DNA of 36,006 nt from assembly GCA_018645065.1 (NCBI GenBank), contig JABGPF010000002.1, positions 20,208 through 56,213 on the forward strand, given 5' to 3'. The notes under the pieces are model-generated. The model did no database searches, had not been told where the DNA came from, and worked only from the letters and a program-made list of their open reading frames with translations. The position numbers were made by a program, and so were the translations under genes. Position 1 is the stretch's first letter. Each line of letters starts with the position of its first letter. Below, one piece after another: positions 23,131-32,864 of this stretch. This DNA comes from Phycisphaerales bacterium. Lineage in GTDB: Bacteria; Planctomycetota; Phycisphaerae; SM23-33.

Positions 23131-26100
23131 CTACTCCGCGATCATTTCAATACCGGAGATTACCGGCGGGTATTTACTCGTATTATCCTTGGTCAGGTCA
23201 GCCGGTTTGAACTCCAGCGTCAGCGATTTCTCGACGCTTATTCCGCGGAATTCTTTGACGACCACCCGATTCTTACCGCCAGCCTGAGATGCGATGTCGA
23301 ATTTCTCCAAACACTTTTTGCCCTGTAGCGACACATCGAAAATTCGCTTGCCCGCTTTGGCGTTATCGGGTTCTGCAAAGTGCAGCCGCACTGTGTATCG
23401 CTGCGGGGGAGACCCTTTGGACAGCAGGGGGATCGAGAGCTTCGTCACGCCTTTTGCGCCCGAGGCGTAGACCCAGGGCGTTTTGGCGTTGTTGATTTTC
23501 AGGAAGTCGGAGTTGCGGGCGAAATATTTGCCCGCCTTGAGCAACTTTGCGTCGATCTTCAGGTCCATCACCAGGCGTCCCCTGTACGGACGCGGGTAGG
23601 CCAGCCATATCGTCCCGTCGGCGTCTTTACGATCGCCCGGGGCGCCGAAGTTAACCGCCAGACGCTTTACCGGAGTCATACCGCCCGGTGCGCTGAACAT
23701 TCCCCACTTTGAACCGGCAGGTCGCGGGGCGAACACCGTTGTGCACTGGATCGGGTTGGGGCAAACGCATCCGGAACTGGCTTCGGGCATCAACACCAGC
23801 CCGTTGGCCGGGATGGTGTTAATCCAGCATCCAGGCCGCTGACCGCCGAAATGGACCGTGCCCGAATCGCTCTGCAAATCGTAGTAACTCGCGTCGCCCG
23901 ATCGGAAGAACAGCATGTTGGGCGAGGCTGCGATATTTCCGCAATGATGCCCCGGGCGAGCGAACTGCCATCGTTCAGTCGCTTCGGTTATCGGGTGATT
24001 TCGTGTTTTGACCTCGCCGGTTCGCAGGTCGTGCGACCAGGGTTCGGCGATAATCTGATCACCGACTATTATCGGACGGCTTCGATAACCCTTGTTGCCC
24101 GACCAGAGCGTTTTTCCGCTGTCGCCTTCTATCGCGACCAGGCTTCGTCTTGAAAATTTGCCCGCAAAGAATTCCCGCCAGAAGTGCCCGTTCCAGGGCT
24201 GGACGGTCATCAGGAGCACGTTCTTTGAGTACATTAGCGTTAAATCACCGTGTCCGTAGGTTATTTGCGGGATGCAGTCTGAGACGTAGAGGGGCTTGGA
24301 CCACTCGACTTTTCCAGTCTCGGCGTTCAGGCAGACCACCAGGCGCACGTCGGGCGGGATCGGTTTGCCGCGTGAGTCGCGACGTGCTTTTTCCGTGACG
24401 CCTTTGAGGCCTTCCTGCTTTTGGGCTTCGGTTACTGTTCGATCGATATAGTAGACCCGACCGTCGCCGATGGTGATTGTGACGGGCATCATTTTCGATG
24501 TGTTGTGCGTCCATTTGTACTTTCCGGTCTCGGCGTCGATCGCGAATATTCGCTTGTCGCCTCCGCTGCCGTAAAGCGTTTTACCTACGCACGCTATATA
24601 TCGCCATTGCGCCGATGGGGCGGTCTTGTACGTGCGTAATGTTCGACCGGTGGCTGCGTCGAGGCGGAGGCATCTGTCTTCAATCGCCACAAACAAACTG
24701 CCCATCCCGCCAGCTAGGTTCGATGTCTTGGTCTTCAGGCCTAACCGCAACGCGCCGGGAATCTCGCGTTTCCACAGCTCCACGCCGTTGTACGAATCGT
24801 AGGCCATTATCACGTTCTCGCCCTGGACGAACATTCGCCCATCAAACGCCAACGGCGCCGCAGCCGATGCGTGGCGGCTTGGCATGCGTCCCGGTCCGGG
24901 CTCGCCATACCAGAGCAGGTCGAGCTGCCCTTTGACGAGTTGGTCGTCACCGCATCCGCTGTTGCCCGCCTCACCGTATTCGTGCGTCCAGCCGCCCGCG
25001 CCGTTCAGGGCACCTCGCGCTACTGTTACGCCCGAATCGGTTGGCGCTGTTTTGGTGGCTTTCTCGCCAAGCTCCGCCAGTTCCTTTCGGATGGCGCTGA
25101 GCCAGGCGGCGCGTTTGGCCTTATCTTTTATCGCTATATCCGCCAACCCGCCGCACGGTTTCAGCATTCGCAGAACTTCGCTGGCGGGGGTCGATCCGTC
25201 GACTGAGACGATAATATTCGCGAAATAGTCACTGAAGCCCAGTGCGTCCAGTCGCGAGGTTATTACCGTTACGCGGGCGCCGTAAAGACCGGCCGCTGAG
25301 AGCTTTTTGCGAGCTTGGTCCGCCGCCTTCGCGTCGGGATTCACCACGTAGATCATCATCTCGCTGCGTTTTGCCAGTTCCTTGGCTATTCGCCCGTCTC
25401 CGCCCAGGACAAGCGCGTAACCCTTCGTCGCGCCGGATGATTTTATGATCGTCGCAGTTCGAGTTTCGCTCGGCGCAAAAGCGTTCGGGTCGGCGGCTTG
25501 GATGACCTTCAGACCCTTGCCCGCCTTCTTTGTAACGTAGCAGTATATTTTTCCCGTGTCGGTGCTCACCAGCACACGCCCGTTTGCCGCAGCCAAGCCT
25601 TTTGCCTCACCATCGACCTTGGCTGACCAGACGGTTTTGCCCGAGTTGATATCGAACGCGGAGACCGAATCCTGCCCGCCTGTGAACAGCAAAGTTTTCG
25701 TCAGCGCCATTGCTCCCGAGTGCGGGCACTTGGCTCGCCATTTGACTGACTGGTCCCAAACCTTCTGCTCCTTATCTCGCAGCGTGATATACTTTTTCAT
25801 CTGGGCCTGCTGGGCCTTGGTCGGCACGCCCGGTTTTTTGATCCATTTTTCGTAGGCGATGCGACTTTTGAGGCCCTTGATCTTCTGTAGTACGGATGCG
25901 AGCTTCTGCGAGCCGCGTCTCTTTGTCCAGCCATCGCGGTCCAACGCTATCACCTCGCTGCCGTTGAGCATGTAGGCTACGTCCTTGTCGACCACCAGGC
26001 GCAACGCCTCCTCGGACATTTCCAATTTGCCCGAATCCTCCTTGATCCCGAGCATGCGTTCGGTCCCGTTGAACAGCATATCGCCAGCCAGCATGCTGTA

Positions 26101-26949
26101 TGTCCCGCCGAACAAGCCGACGCGCCGCCAGACGAATTTCGTGTGCTTGATGAACGTTCCGTCCTTGCGGCTGAACGTTGCAGGCACCGCCCGTCCCGAC
26201 GCTACCCAGAGACGCTGTTTCGATGCGGTCATGTACCCCTGCGGTGAAACGCTGCCTAGTCCGCCCTTACCGAATCCGTCGTTTGTCCAGAGTATTTTCC
26301 CGGTGTCGGCGCGGACTGCATAGAGGCTTACTCCCTGTGAGGGGAACACGCCGGCTCCGAAATACGCCACGCCGTCGTCGACGATTACGCCCGTACGCAC
26401 AGGCCATCGCGAGATCATTTTACCGTTGCCCAGAACGAGCTTGTTGTTTGGCGCAGCCTGGAATGACCAGCGCGGCTTGCCGTTGCTGGCGTTAAGGCAG
26501 TAGACCTTACCGTCGTCCGAACCGACGTAAACGCTCCCGCCAGCCAGCGTCGGAGCCAGACGCACAGGCCCGTCAGTGCAGAACTCCCAGCGAATCTGCC
26601 CGCTGTTTGCATCGAGGCAATAGACTTTGTTGTCTGATGACGAGGCGAAGTACACCCCGTCGCCTACGACCGCGGTGTGGAACACGTCGTCGAACTGCAT
26701 GCGGGGAAGTTCGAAATTCCCTTCGACTTCCTTCGGTTGCGGATCGCCCCAGGCGTGTGACGGTCCGTGCAGGGGCGTGAACACCCACTCGTCCGACAGT
26801 GGGGTGGTGATGTGCTCAGTCGATATGCCGGTTCGCGCGATATCGCGGCGATAAGTGGGCCAATCGTCAGCCAGAGCTCCGCTGGTCGAAATGGTTATCA
26901 GTGCAACGGATAAAAACAAACGCATGCGTAGAGGTGAATTGAGATTCAT
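23131..26949 (-). CDS. PQQ-like beta-propeller protein with inserted Rossmann domain and C-terminal malectin domain
   Basis: This 1272-aa exported protein has a signal peptide (MNLNSPLRMRLFLSVALITISTSGALA). An N-terminal eight-bladed-type propeller with repeated YCLDANSGQIRWEF-like tryptophan-docking motifs covers about residues 30-490. A Rossmann-type domain (about 495-625, ALVLGGDGRIAKELAKRS ... LKPCGG) resembles a SAM-methyltransferase fold. A second propeller follows (about 650-1060), then a malectin-like C-terminus (about 1090-1272, YTVRLHFAEPDNAKAGKRIFDVSLQGK ... ISGIEM). PQQ-like propellers may bind PQQ or simply act as binding scaffolds; catalytic residues are not evident. It is the first gene of the minus-strand operon and likely sits in the periplasm, binding polysaccharides. 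Confidence 0.88.
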   Translation of the reverse strand: MNLNSPLRMRLFLSVALITISTSGALADDWPTYRRDIARTGISTEHITTPLSDEWVFTPLHGPSHAWGDPQPKEVEGNFELPRMQFDDVFHTAVVGDGVYFASSSDNKVYCLDANSGQIRWEFCTDGPVRLAPTLAGGSVYVGSDDGKVYCLNASNGKPRWSFQAAPNNKLVLGNGKMISRWPVRTGVIVDDGVAYFGAGVFPSQGVSLYAVRADTGKILWTNDGFGKGGLGSVSPQGYMTASKQRLWVASGRAVPATFSRKDGTFIKHTKFVWRRVGLFGGTYSMLAGDMLFNGTERMLGIKEDSGKLEMSEEALRLVVDKDVAYMLNGSEVIALDRDGWTKRRGSQKLASVLQKIKGLKSRIAYEKWIKKPGVPTKAQQAQMKKYITLRDKEQKVWDQSVKWRAKCPHSGAMALTKTLLFTGGQDSVSAFDINSGKTVWSAKVDGEAKGLAAANGRVLVSTDTGKIYCYVTKKAGKGLKVIQAADPNAFAPSETRTATIIKSSGATKGYALVLGGDGRIAKELAKRSEMMIYVVNPDAKAADQARKKLSAAGLYGARVTVITSRLDALGFSDYFANIIVSVDGSTPASEVLRMLKPCGGLADIAIKDKAKRAAWLSAIRKELAELGEKATKTAPTDSGVTVARGALNGAGGWTHEYGEAGNSGCGDDQLVKGQLDLLWYGEPGPGRMPSRHASAAAPLAFDGRMFVQGENVIMAYDSYNGVELWKREIPGALRLGLKTKTSNLAGGMGSLFVAIEDRCLRLDAATGRTLRTYKTAPSAQWRYIACVGKTLYGSGGDKRIFAIDAETGKYKWTHNTSKMMPVTITIGDGRVYYIDRTVTEAQKQEGLKGVTEKARRDSRGKPIPPDVRLVVCLNAETGKVEWSKPLYVSDCIPQITYGHGDLTLMYSKNVLLMTVQPWNGHFWREFFAGKFSRRSLVAIEGDSGKTLWSGNKGYRSRPIIVGDQIIAEPWSHDLRTGEVKTRNHPITEATERWQFARPGHHCGNIAASPNMLFFRSGDASYYDLQSDSGTVHFGGQRPGCWINTIPANGLVLMPEASSGCVCPNPIQCTTVFAPRPAGSKWGMFSAPGGMTPVKRLAVNFGAPGDRKDADGTIWLAYPRPYRGRLVMDLKIDAKLLKAGKYFARNSDFLKINNAKTPWVYASGAKGVTKLSIPLLSKGSPPQRYTVRLHFAEPDNAKAGKRIFDVSLQGKKCLEKFDIASQAGGKNRVVVKEFRGISVEKSLTLEFKPADLTKDNTSKYPPVISGIEMIAE

Positions 26950-27081
26950 ATCCTGACCGGCTCCTTATACTGCGAAATACAGTAGCCCCATTTTAGCTTT
27001 TAACCATCCTGTAACAACCCCCAATTGCTTCTGGGCGTGCAGCAACACCGGAAAATCCAGGCGCCCAGAGGTGTTTTGGCG

Positions 27082-27549
27082 TTAACCGAGATTTGACTGG
27101 CTGGTGAGGGCGTGACGATCGACAACTCCGATGATTTCTGTCGCGGTGAACGGTTTTCGTACGAATTCCAATGCCCCGCCTGTAAGACACTTAGTGACAA
27201 CGTCTTCATTGCATTGGCCGGAGATCATGATGGCTTTTATTGCGGGGTTCACCGACTTCATCTCCAGGAACAGATCGCTCCCGTTCATTTTCGGCATGAC
27301 AACGTCGATGATCACAAGAGCGATGCTCATATAGTGCTTTTTGTAGTAGTCCAGCGATGTGTGCGGGTTGGTGCAGGTGAGCACCGAGTGTCCTGCCGAT
27401 TCGAGTATTTTGCCCAGGCAGAGACAAATTTCCTTCTCGTCATCGACCAGGAGGATCGAATTGGGCGCTAGTTCACCCTGAACACCGGACCTGTCGCCAG
27501 CGCCGATATAATTCTGCTGATCGTTATTGTCAAATCCATGCGTTGTCAT
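27082..27549 (-). CDS. Single-domain response regulator
   Basis: This 155-aa protein is a receiver (CheY-like) domain behind a short unstructured N-terminal tail (1-30). The acidic pocket is present (VDDEKE, Asp36, Asp37), with the phosphoacceptor Asp82 in IIDVVMPKMNG, the Ser in MISG and the Lys in RKPF. No output domain follows, so it probably acts through protein contact with a kinase or another component. A matching histidine kinase is not in the window. The start ATG 27549 is preceded by GGGCAGG. Confidence 0.92.
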   Translation of the reverse strand: MTTHGFDNNDQQNYIGAGDRSGVQGELAPNSILLVDDEKEICLCLGKILESAGHSVLTCTNPHTSLDYYKKHYMSIALVIIDVVMPKMNGSDLFLEMKSVNPAIKAIMISGQCNEDVVTKCLTGGALEFVRKPFTATEIIGVVDRHALTSQSNLG

Positions 27550-27644
27550 TGCCTGCTGCCCTGTTATGGTATTCTAGCTTCGGAGACATTGCATTTCTTG
27601 CATCCTTGATAATTCCGCTCGATTATTTAGCGATATACGTAAAA

Positions 27645-27676
27645 CGAGGGGCCGATCGCGATGGATCGGCCCCTCG
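27645..27676 (-). terminator. Rho-independent terminator of the cupin-like lipoprotein gene
   Basis: A perfect 13-bp stem (27645-27657 with 27664-27676), 6-nt loop and a TTTT run on the minus strand lie about 30 nt after the stop codon at 27706. Confidence 0.9.
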
Positions 27677-27705
27677 AAACGTTGCGGTATTTGTGTTGCG
27701 GGGGT

Positions 27706-28467
27706 TTATTCTTTGGCTTTTGACGAACCGAAGATCATGCCCGGTTTGCTGAACTGGACATGGTTGTGGTATGTTGCGTATTCGCTGACGATAGCTCCGT
27801 TGGGTCCTGCCACCATGAAGTGCCATGACTCCGGATCGTTAAGCGTGTAGATTCCGCCTGCGCCCATTTCCACGAAGTATTTGGACTTGAACCAGTCTTG
27901 TCCGAATCCACAGGGCTGTTCGCATTTGGGCAGTTCTGCGATGGGCCTTTCTTTTGCTTCGCCCTGATGCTGTCCGAAGAACTTCACCGACCCGTGACGG
28001 ATGTGCCATGTTTCCATTTTCGGTCCGAATCCGTCGGGTCCACCGATGTGATTGTGTTCGGGGAGCATTTGTCCGGGCAGCAGGTAGATTTCGTGTCCGA
28101 GGTAACCGAAGCTGTGGTCTTTGAAGTCGCCTTTGTAGGATTTCGATCCGATTTCACCGTATTTGGCTTTCTGGTTCATCCAGAACACGCCGCCCATTCC
28201 GAGGTTCTCGAAATCGCGTTGCACGAAGTCAGCGGCCCAGAATGTGTCGGTCTTCAGGATTTCCGGGATCGGATAGTTGTATGCATTCATCATAGCGAAG
28301 TAGGCGTCTTTTGCCGCCGCTCCGTCGAATGATCCGTCGGCATTGTAGAATGCGTCGTTTCCGGGGTTAACCACTTGCGGTGCGCATCCGCCCAGTGCGA
28401 GCATTGCGACGCTCAGGCAGAGGATAACGCTTGAGGCGGTAAACAGACGTCGGTTGGTTTTGGTCAT
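27706..28467 (-). CDS. Cupin-like lipoprotein, possibly sugar-isomerase-like
   Basis: This 253-aa lipoprotein has a signal peptide and lipobox (LALGGC, Cys about 28). The mature part resembles the lyxose-isomerase-like cupin group: LLPGQMLPEHNHIGG, METWHIRHGSVKFFG, then SWHFMVAGPNGAIVSEYATYHN. The likely metal ligands are the two His of PEHNH, the Glu of METW and a later His. Enzymatic activity is an inference; a lipid-anchored sugar-binding role is equally possible. The gene has its own promoter (28514-28542) and terminator, and GGAG lies about 8 nt before the ATG. It is probably monocistronic. Confidence 0.75.
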   Translation of the reverse strand: MTKTNRRLFTASSVILCLSVAMLALGGCAPQVVNPGNDAFYNADGSFDGAAAKDAYFAMMNAYNYPIPEILKTDTFWAADFVQRDFENLGMGGVFWMNQKAKYGEIGSKSYKGDFKDHSFGYLGHEIYLLPGQMLPEHNHIGGPDGFGPKMETWHIRHGSVKFFGQHQGEAKERPIAELPKCEQPCGFGQDWFKSKYFVEMGAGGIYTLNDPESWHFMVAGPNGAIVSEYATYHNHVQFSKPGMIFGSSKAKE

Positions 28468-28513
28468 CTTTTGTTCTCCTGTTCCATGTTAGTTTGGACG
28501 TTTTCTGCAATCC

Positions 28514-28542
28514 ACAATATAGATTTCCGTTGCGAACTCCAA
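28514..28542 (-). promoter_or_regulatory. Putative promoter of the cupin-like lipoprotein gene
   Basis: On the minus strand TTGGAG (28542-28537), a 17-nt spacer and TATTGT (28519-28514) lie about 47 nt before the ATG. Motif-based prediction. Confidence 0.45.
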
Positions 28543-28567
28543 GAATATTTAACGGAAATGTGAGATG

Positions 28568-30574
28568 CTAGTTTCTGTCGGCGGCACGCTTGGCCTGCTC
28601 AGCTGCCGCTTTTTGGGCCTCTGCTTCGGCCTGTGCTGCGGCGGCCTTGGCGGCGGCTTCGGCTTGTTTGGCAGCCAGCGCCTTGCGCATTGCCCGTTCC
28701 AGCTCAGTTTTGGCTCGCGCCGCTTTGGCGGTTCGGGTTGTTTTTCGAATATTGACAGGAGGCGCCAGCTTGGGCGGTTTCACCGGGGTGGGAGTCGCTT
28801 TAGCTGGTTTCGTAGTTGGTGTCTTTTTCGGAGTTGTCGCAGCGCCTTTGAGTTTGGGCTGCGAGAGAGCTACGATGTGCCCGACGTAAATGTTGAGCTT
28901 CGGTCCGGGTGTCACCTGGAATCCGATCCTCTTGCCGCTCAGCGTTCCGTCTACTGTCGTCCCGTTGTGCAGCTTTATTCGCAGTACGCCCAGCGAGGCG
29001 CCATCTGGAACGGTGATCGTGGCGATATCGTCGCTCTGGACGCTTACCTGCTCGTTGTCGGAGGTTTCGATCTTGATCGCCTTGTCGGAGATTCTACCGA
29101 GAAGAGTGTCTTCGTTGCGGAGCTGAAGTTCGCCCGACTTGGCGTTTGAACTTGGCGAGGTCGGTATCGTGAATCGCTGGGTGAGGTAGCGTTTTACGCT
29201 GAGTTGCCCGCCAAGATCAAGGTTCAGGTTCAAATCCTCCTGCACCAGAAGGCCCGAGAGCACCGAACCGTTGCTGAAGATCGCACGGTGCAGACCGCCG
29301 TCGGGCGTGTCGAACGTGATCGAGTTCAAATTATCAGGATTAAGCGTTATCCGCCCGTATTGCGTGTGGAACGCCCAGTCAACGTCGCCCTGTTTGAAGA
29401 ACAGTTGCTGGCCGTTTCGCATCACGATCATCGGGTGCTGAAAAGCGATCTCTTCAGGCCGCTTGGGCGAAACCTTATAAGCGACGGTGTCGACCTTGTC
29501 TATCGGAAGCGACATCATGTTCCCGTTGGCGAGCTTGAGCTTCACAGTCTCGCTGGCGAGTTTTCCAACCAGCACCTGCCCGTCGACCAGGCCAAGTTTT
29601 ATTCGCTGACCGGCTCCGTTGGGAGCCTGCAGGCCTACGACTTTGTCGGCGGTGAGGGTGAGTTTGCCCTGGAGCGTATCGATGACGTATTGCTTGTCCT
29701 GGATATCTCCGAGCAGTTCGTTCCCGCCTCGCTGGACGACCATGTCGTGCTTATCGTGCCTGGGAAGTTCCAATGAACCGAGCGTTAACATTGCTCCGCC
29801 CATGTTCAGGATTATTCTCCGAAGTGCGGGCGGGACTTTTTTCAGTTCGCTTTCAACTTTGAACTCTTTAAGGAACGCCTGGGCCGCCGACATTGGCCTT
29901 CGCTGTGCTTCGATGAAACACAGCGCGACGGTTTTCTTGGCGGGGATTTTTAGCGTGTGATTGTAGTACAGGTTGTCGTCACCGTTTCTGAACTGGAAGG
30001 TCGGGCGGATTTTCGCGTTCTTTGTGGCGAATATATGCACCACCGCCGGGCGAGACGAACTGGACGCATTGGTTATAATCCCCCAGTCTTTAGGCGTTAG
30101 ATTCGCCTGTCCGCTTGTGGTGAACGTGGTTTGCGTTGACGAGCCCATGTTCGAATAGTATCGCAGCGGAAGCGATTGGGCGCTTGCGGCGGTGTTCTCG
30201 AAAATGTCGATCCAGCGGCAGTACCCGAGTTTTTTGTCGACGTAGATGCGTCTGTAGATGTTCACCGAACCGCGGCGCCATGGGCCTATTTCCACTTCGT
30301 CGCCTGCTTTGGAGAGTCGTCCCTGCTGGCTTACCGACATGGTAGAACCGCTGACTTGCAGTTGCATTCCACCGTCGTATGCGTCGTTGGACCCGTCGTT
30401 TACCTGCCCGTAGTTCAGGTAGATATCCCATCGGAAACCCTTGCTGTCAGTGGTGACCCAACTCGACGAGACAGAACGACCAGCCGGGATGTGCAGCGCC
30501 TTGTCGGCGGCATGGGCGAAATTAATTTGTAACGCTACGGTCAGCATCACCGTTATCGATGCGTATTTATTCAT
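28568..30574 (-). CDS. Exported repeat protein, paralogue 2, with Lys/Ala-rich tail
   Basis: This 668-aa protein has a signal peptide (residues 1-22). A beta-rich N-terminal domain follows (about 25-220) with a GDEVEIGPWRRGSVNIYRRIYVDK motif shared with the next gene. Next comes a string of four or more short beta repeats of the form NGxxLxGxLxxExLxLxLxxG (about 270-570), reminiscent of SH3/LSm-like barrels. The tail (about 580-668) is rich in Pro/Lys/Thr and then becomes an Ala/Lys/Glu coiled coil. It is about the same length as, and clearly homologous to, the neighbouring 30627-32636 gene, 52 nt upstream, so this is a tandem duplication. No enzyme motif is seen; an envelope or surface structural role is likely but unproven. 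Confidence 0.72.
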   Translation of the reverse strand: MNKYASITVMLTVALQINFAHAADKALHIPAGRSVSSSWVTTDSKGFRWDIYLNYGQVNDGSNDAYDGGMQLQVSGSTMSVSQQGRLSKAGDEVEIGPWRRGSVNIYRRIYVDKKLGYCRWIDIFENTAASAQSLPLRYYSNMGSSTQTTFTTSGQANLTPKDWGIITNASSSSRPAVVHIFATKNAKIRPTFQFRNGDDNLYYNHTLKIPAKKTVALCFIEAQRRPMSAAQAFLKEFKVESELKKVPPALRRIILNMGGAMLTLGSLELPRHDKHDMVVQRGGNELLGDIQDKQYVIDTLQGKLTLTADKVVGLQAPNGAGQRIKLGLVDGQVLVGKLASETVKLKLANGNMMSLPIDKVDTVAYKVSPKRPEEIAFQHPMIVMRNGQQLFFKQGDVDWAFHTQYGRITLNPDNLNSITFDTPDGGLHRAIFSNGSVLSGLLVQEDLNLNLDLGGQLSVKRYLTQRFTIPTSPSSNAKSGELQLRNEDTLLGRISDKAIKIETSDNEQVSVQSDDIATITVPDGASLGVLRIKLHNGTTVDGTLSGKRIGFQVTPGPKLNIYVGHIVALSQPKLKGAATTPKKTPTTKPAKATPTPVKPPKLAPPVNIRKTTRTAKAARAKTELERAMRKALAAKQAEAAAKAAAAQAEAEAQKAAAEQAKRAADRN

Positions 30575-30626
30575 AGTGGTCGTGTCTCGGGGGCTAGTGG
30601 TTTTGTAATGCTCGGCGGGTGAGGGT

Positions 30627-32636
30627 CTAACCCTTGCATCCGAACCTCAGCATGTTGTTCATGGGCATGTTTGGTTGGACTGGCGCGACGCTGCTGCCAA
30701 GCTGTTCCATTACGTCTTCGACTCGCTGGCGAACTTCCGGGTCACCGGTTTTCAGGTGATCTTTCAAGATCGGAAGGATGTTCTTGCCCATTTTGACAAG
30801 TGCCTTCGAGGCGTTTTGGCGATCTTCGTAGCTTTCGGCTCCGAGTTGCGCGACGAGCTTTTCCACTTCGCTGCGTGCGGCTTGGGGCGGTAGCGGTAGC
30901 GGACAACTTATTGAGACGAACTGCCCGGCGTAGATGTTCAGGACGGTTTTAGGCGATATCGAAAAACCGAGTTGCGATTTTCCCAGGCGTCCTTTCAGGA
31001 CAGAGCCCGTCCACATTCCTACTTCCGTTCTACCGAGATCTTCGGGGCGGAACTGCATTGTCTTAACGCGCGACGGATCGACGTCGATCTGTCCGTAATC
31101 GGTGGTCAGCTTGAACTTGCCTGCGGTCAGTCCGCCGAAAAGTTCGTCTCCGTTTGTCAGTATTACTCGCGTCAGGGTGCTGTCGGGCTGTTCTTCTTCG
31201 GCGAATCGTATTTGCGCGACCATGTCACGAGAGACGCTCACGGTTTTACCGAGTTGCAGTTTGAGGTTCAGCGTCTCAGGCTCCAGGAACCCGCCAAGCC
31301 GCGAACCGTTCAGGAACACCGCGCGATGCACAGCGTTTCCGGGGTTGTCCATCGTCAGTTCGTACAGATGTTCGGCCTGGAGGGCGACAAGCCCGTGCCT
31401 GGTAAGGAGCTTTATCTCCAGTGCTTTGGGGTCGAACCTGAGCCTGTCGCCGGTTCGCAGCACGATATACGCGCCGCCGAACTTCTCGTCGCTGGGCTTC
31501 TCGCTGGTCATGCGGTACGACCACTGTGCGATCTTTTCGAACGGGATCCGCAGAATTCCCCCGCCGTCGAGGTCGAACTGCAGCACCGGGTCGCGGATTT
31601 CACCGCTGACTACCTGCCCGTCAAGCAGGACGAACCGCACGGTGCGCCCGCGACCGCCAGCCATTCCGATGATGCGGTCAGCCGGTAAGTCCAACTCGCC
31701 AAGCAGCGTTTTAACCTTAAACGCACTGTTCTTCACCGTGCCGAACAGAGGGTCTCCGCTCTTGAGCAGTATCGCGTCAGCCGCTTCGCTACGCTCGAGA
31801 TCAACCCCGCCTATCCCGCCGCCGGCGTTCATGTTGACTATCAGCGAACGAACCGAACCGGGCAAATCACGCAGGCGCTTGTAGCTGGGGAACTTCTTCA
31901 TCAGCTTGTCCTGTGCGGCGGTGTCGCGGTTTTGGCTTTCGAAGTGGCAGAGTATGACGGTTTTCTTCGGCGGGACGGTCAGCGAATATCGCACGTATAT
32001 CTGGTTGCTCTGGATCTGCACAGTAGGGCGGATCTTCGATCGCTTCGAGGTGATCACGTGCATGGTGGGGGGGCTGTTGCCTCCCTGGGTGCGTACGCGG
32101 AAACCGATGTCCTTATCACCGAACACCGCGCCACCGCTGCTTGTGGTTGTCTGCTGGATCGAATAGTTCGTGCAGGTGTACATCGCGATCTGCACGGTTA
32201 CCGGAGCGCTGCCGGGGTTCTCGAATATTTCAAGCCAGCGGGCCAGCGGTTGATCTTTGTAGACTTTTATACGCCTGCTTATCGTCAGTCCGTTGCGCGA
32301 CATTGGTCCCATTTCGATCTCGTCGCCGGCTTTGTTGGTCCATCCGGCGTTGCCCGGGGCCTGGAAGTTGCTACCGTTGATCTGGCAGTACATTCCACCG
32401 CTGTATGCGTAGTTCGTGCCCGAGTATACGTTGCCGTAGTACTGGAAATCCCAGCGGTATCCGCCCCCGTCAGTCAGAATGTAGTACCCGTTGTTGAAGC
32501 TGATAGCCTTGGCTCGCTTGATGTGCAGACCAGGGACCGCACCACTCACCGACCCGCCGAACAAGGCGATAATCAGCAACACTCCCCAGCAAAACATCGA
32601 CAACTTGCCACTGTAATTACGCTTAACGTTAGTCAT
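30627..32636 (-). CDS. Exported repeat protein, paralogue 1, with HEAT-like C-terminal segment
   Basis: This 669-aa protein has an N-terminal signal sequence (about 8-32). The N-terminal domain (GYRWDFQYYGNVYSGTNYAYSGGM, then GDEIEMGPMSRNGLTISRRIKVYKDQPLARW) parallels that of the downstream paralogue. Beta repeats follow (about 280-580, SGDPLFGTVKNSAFKVKTLLGELDLPADRIIGM and similar). Unlike its sister it ends in a helical segment (about 590-655) resembling one HEAT/PBS repeat (LVAQLGAESYEDRQNASKALVKMGKNILPILK). The tail exchange indicates domain shuffling after duplication. An AAGGTAA ribosome site precedes the ATG. Function unknown; export and repeats suggest a binding role in the envelope. 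Confidence 0.72.
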   Translation of the reverse strand: MTNVKRNYSGKLSMFCWGVLLIIALFGGSVSGAVPGLHIKRAKAISFNNGYYILTDGGGYRWDFQYYGNVYSGTNYAYSGGMYCQINGSNFQAPGNAGWTNKAGDEIEMGPMSRNGLTISRRIKVYKDQPLARWLEIFENPGSAPVTVQIAMYTCTNYSIQQTTTSSGGAVFGDKDIGFRVRTQGGNSPPTMHVITSKRSKIRPTVQIQSNQIYVRYSLTVPPKKTVILCHFESQNRDTAAQDKLMKKFPSYKRLRDLPGSVRSLIVNMNAGGGIGGVDLERSEAADAILLKSGDPLFGTVKNSAFKVKTLLGELDLPADRIIGMAGGRGRTVRFVLLDGQVVSGEIRDPVLQFDLDGGGILRIPFEKIAQWSYRMTSEKPSDEKFGGAYIVLRTGDRLRFDPKALEIKLLTRHGLVALQAEHLYELTMDNPGNAVHRAVFLNGSRLGGFLEPETLNLKLQLGKTVSVSRDMVAQIRFAEEEQPDSTLTRVILTNGDELFGGLTAGKFKLTTDYGQIDVDPSRVKTMQFRPEDLGRTEVGMWTGSVLKGRLGKSQLGFSISPKTVLNIYAGQFVSISCPLPLPPQAARSEVEKLVAQLGAESYEDRQNASKALVKMGKNILPILKDHLKTGDPEVRQRVEDVMEQLGSSVAPVQPNMPMNNMLRFGCKG

Positions 32637-32864
32637 CTTTCGTTACCTTTCCAGGCATGGATCACATTTTCCCGCCAGTTCGCAGGCCGCAAAGCCGACA
32701 AGCTTCGCACCAGGCGCACAAACCAACCGTTCGATCACTACAACTTAAGACGCTCCAACATGCCGATAAGTTCCAAATTGTCCCAGAATTTCCGCAAGAA
32801 TCACAGGACTGTTGGACAGTGGCGACCGATGAGCCTATTATGATACGATGCGAAGGCGAATACC

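Noticed and set aside
29200-29260. GGTTCAAATCC as a possible tRNA T-arm
   Set aside because: It lies inside a coding gene and no cloverleaf or acceptor stem can be drawn around it.
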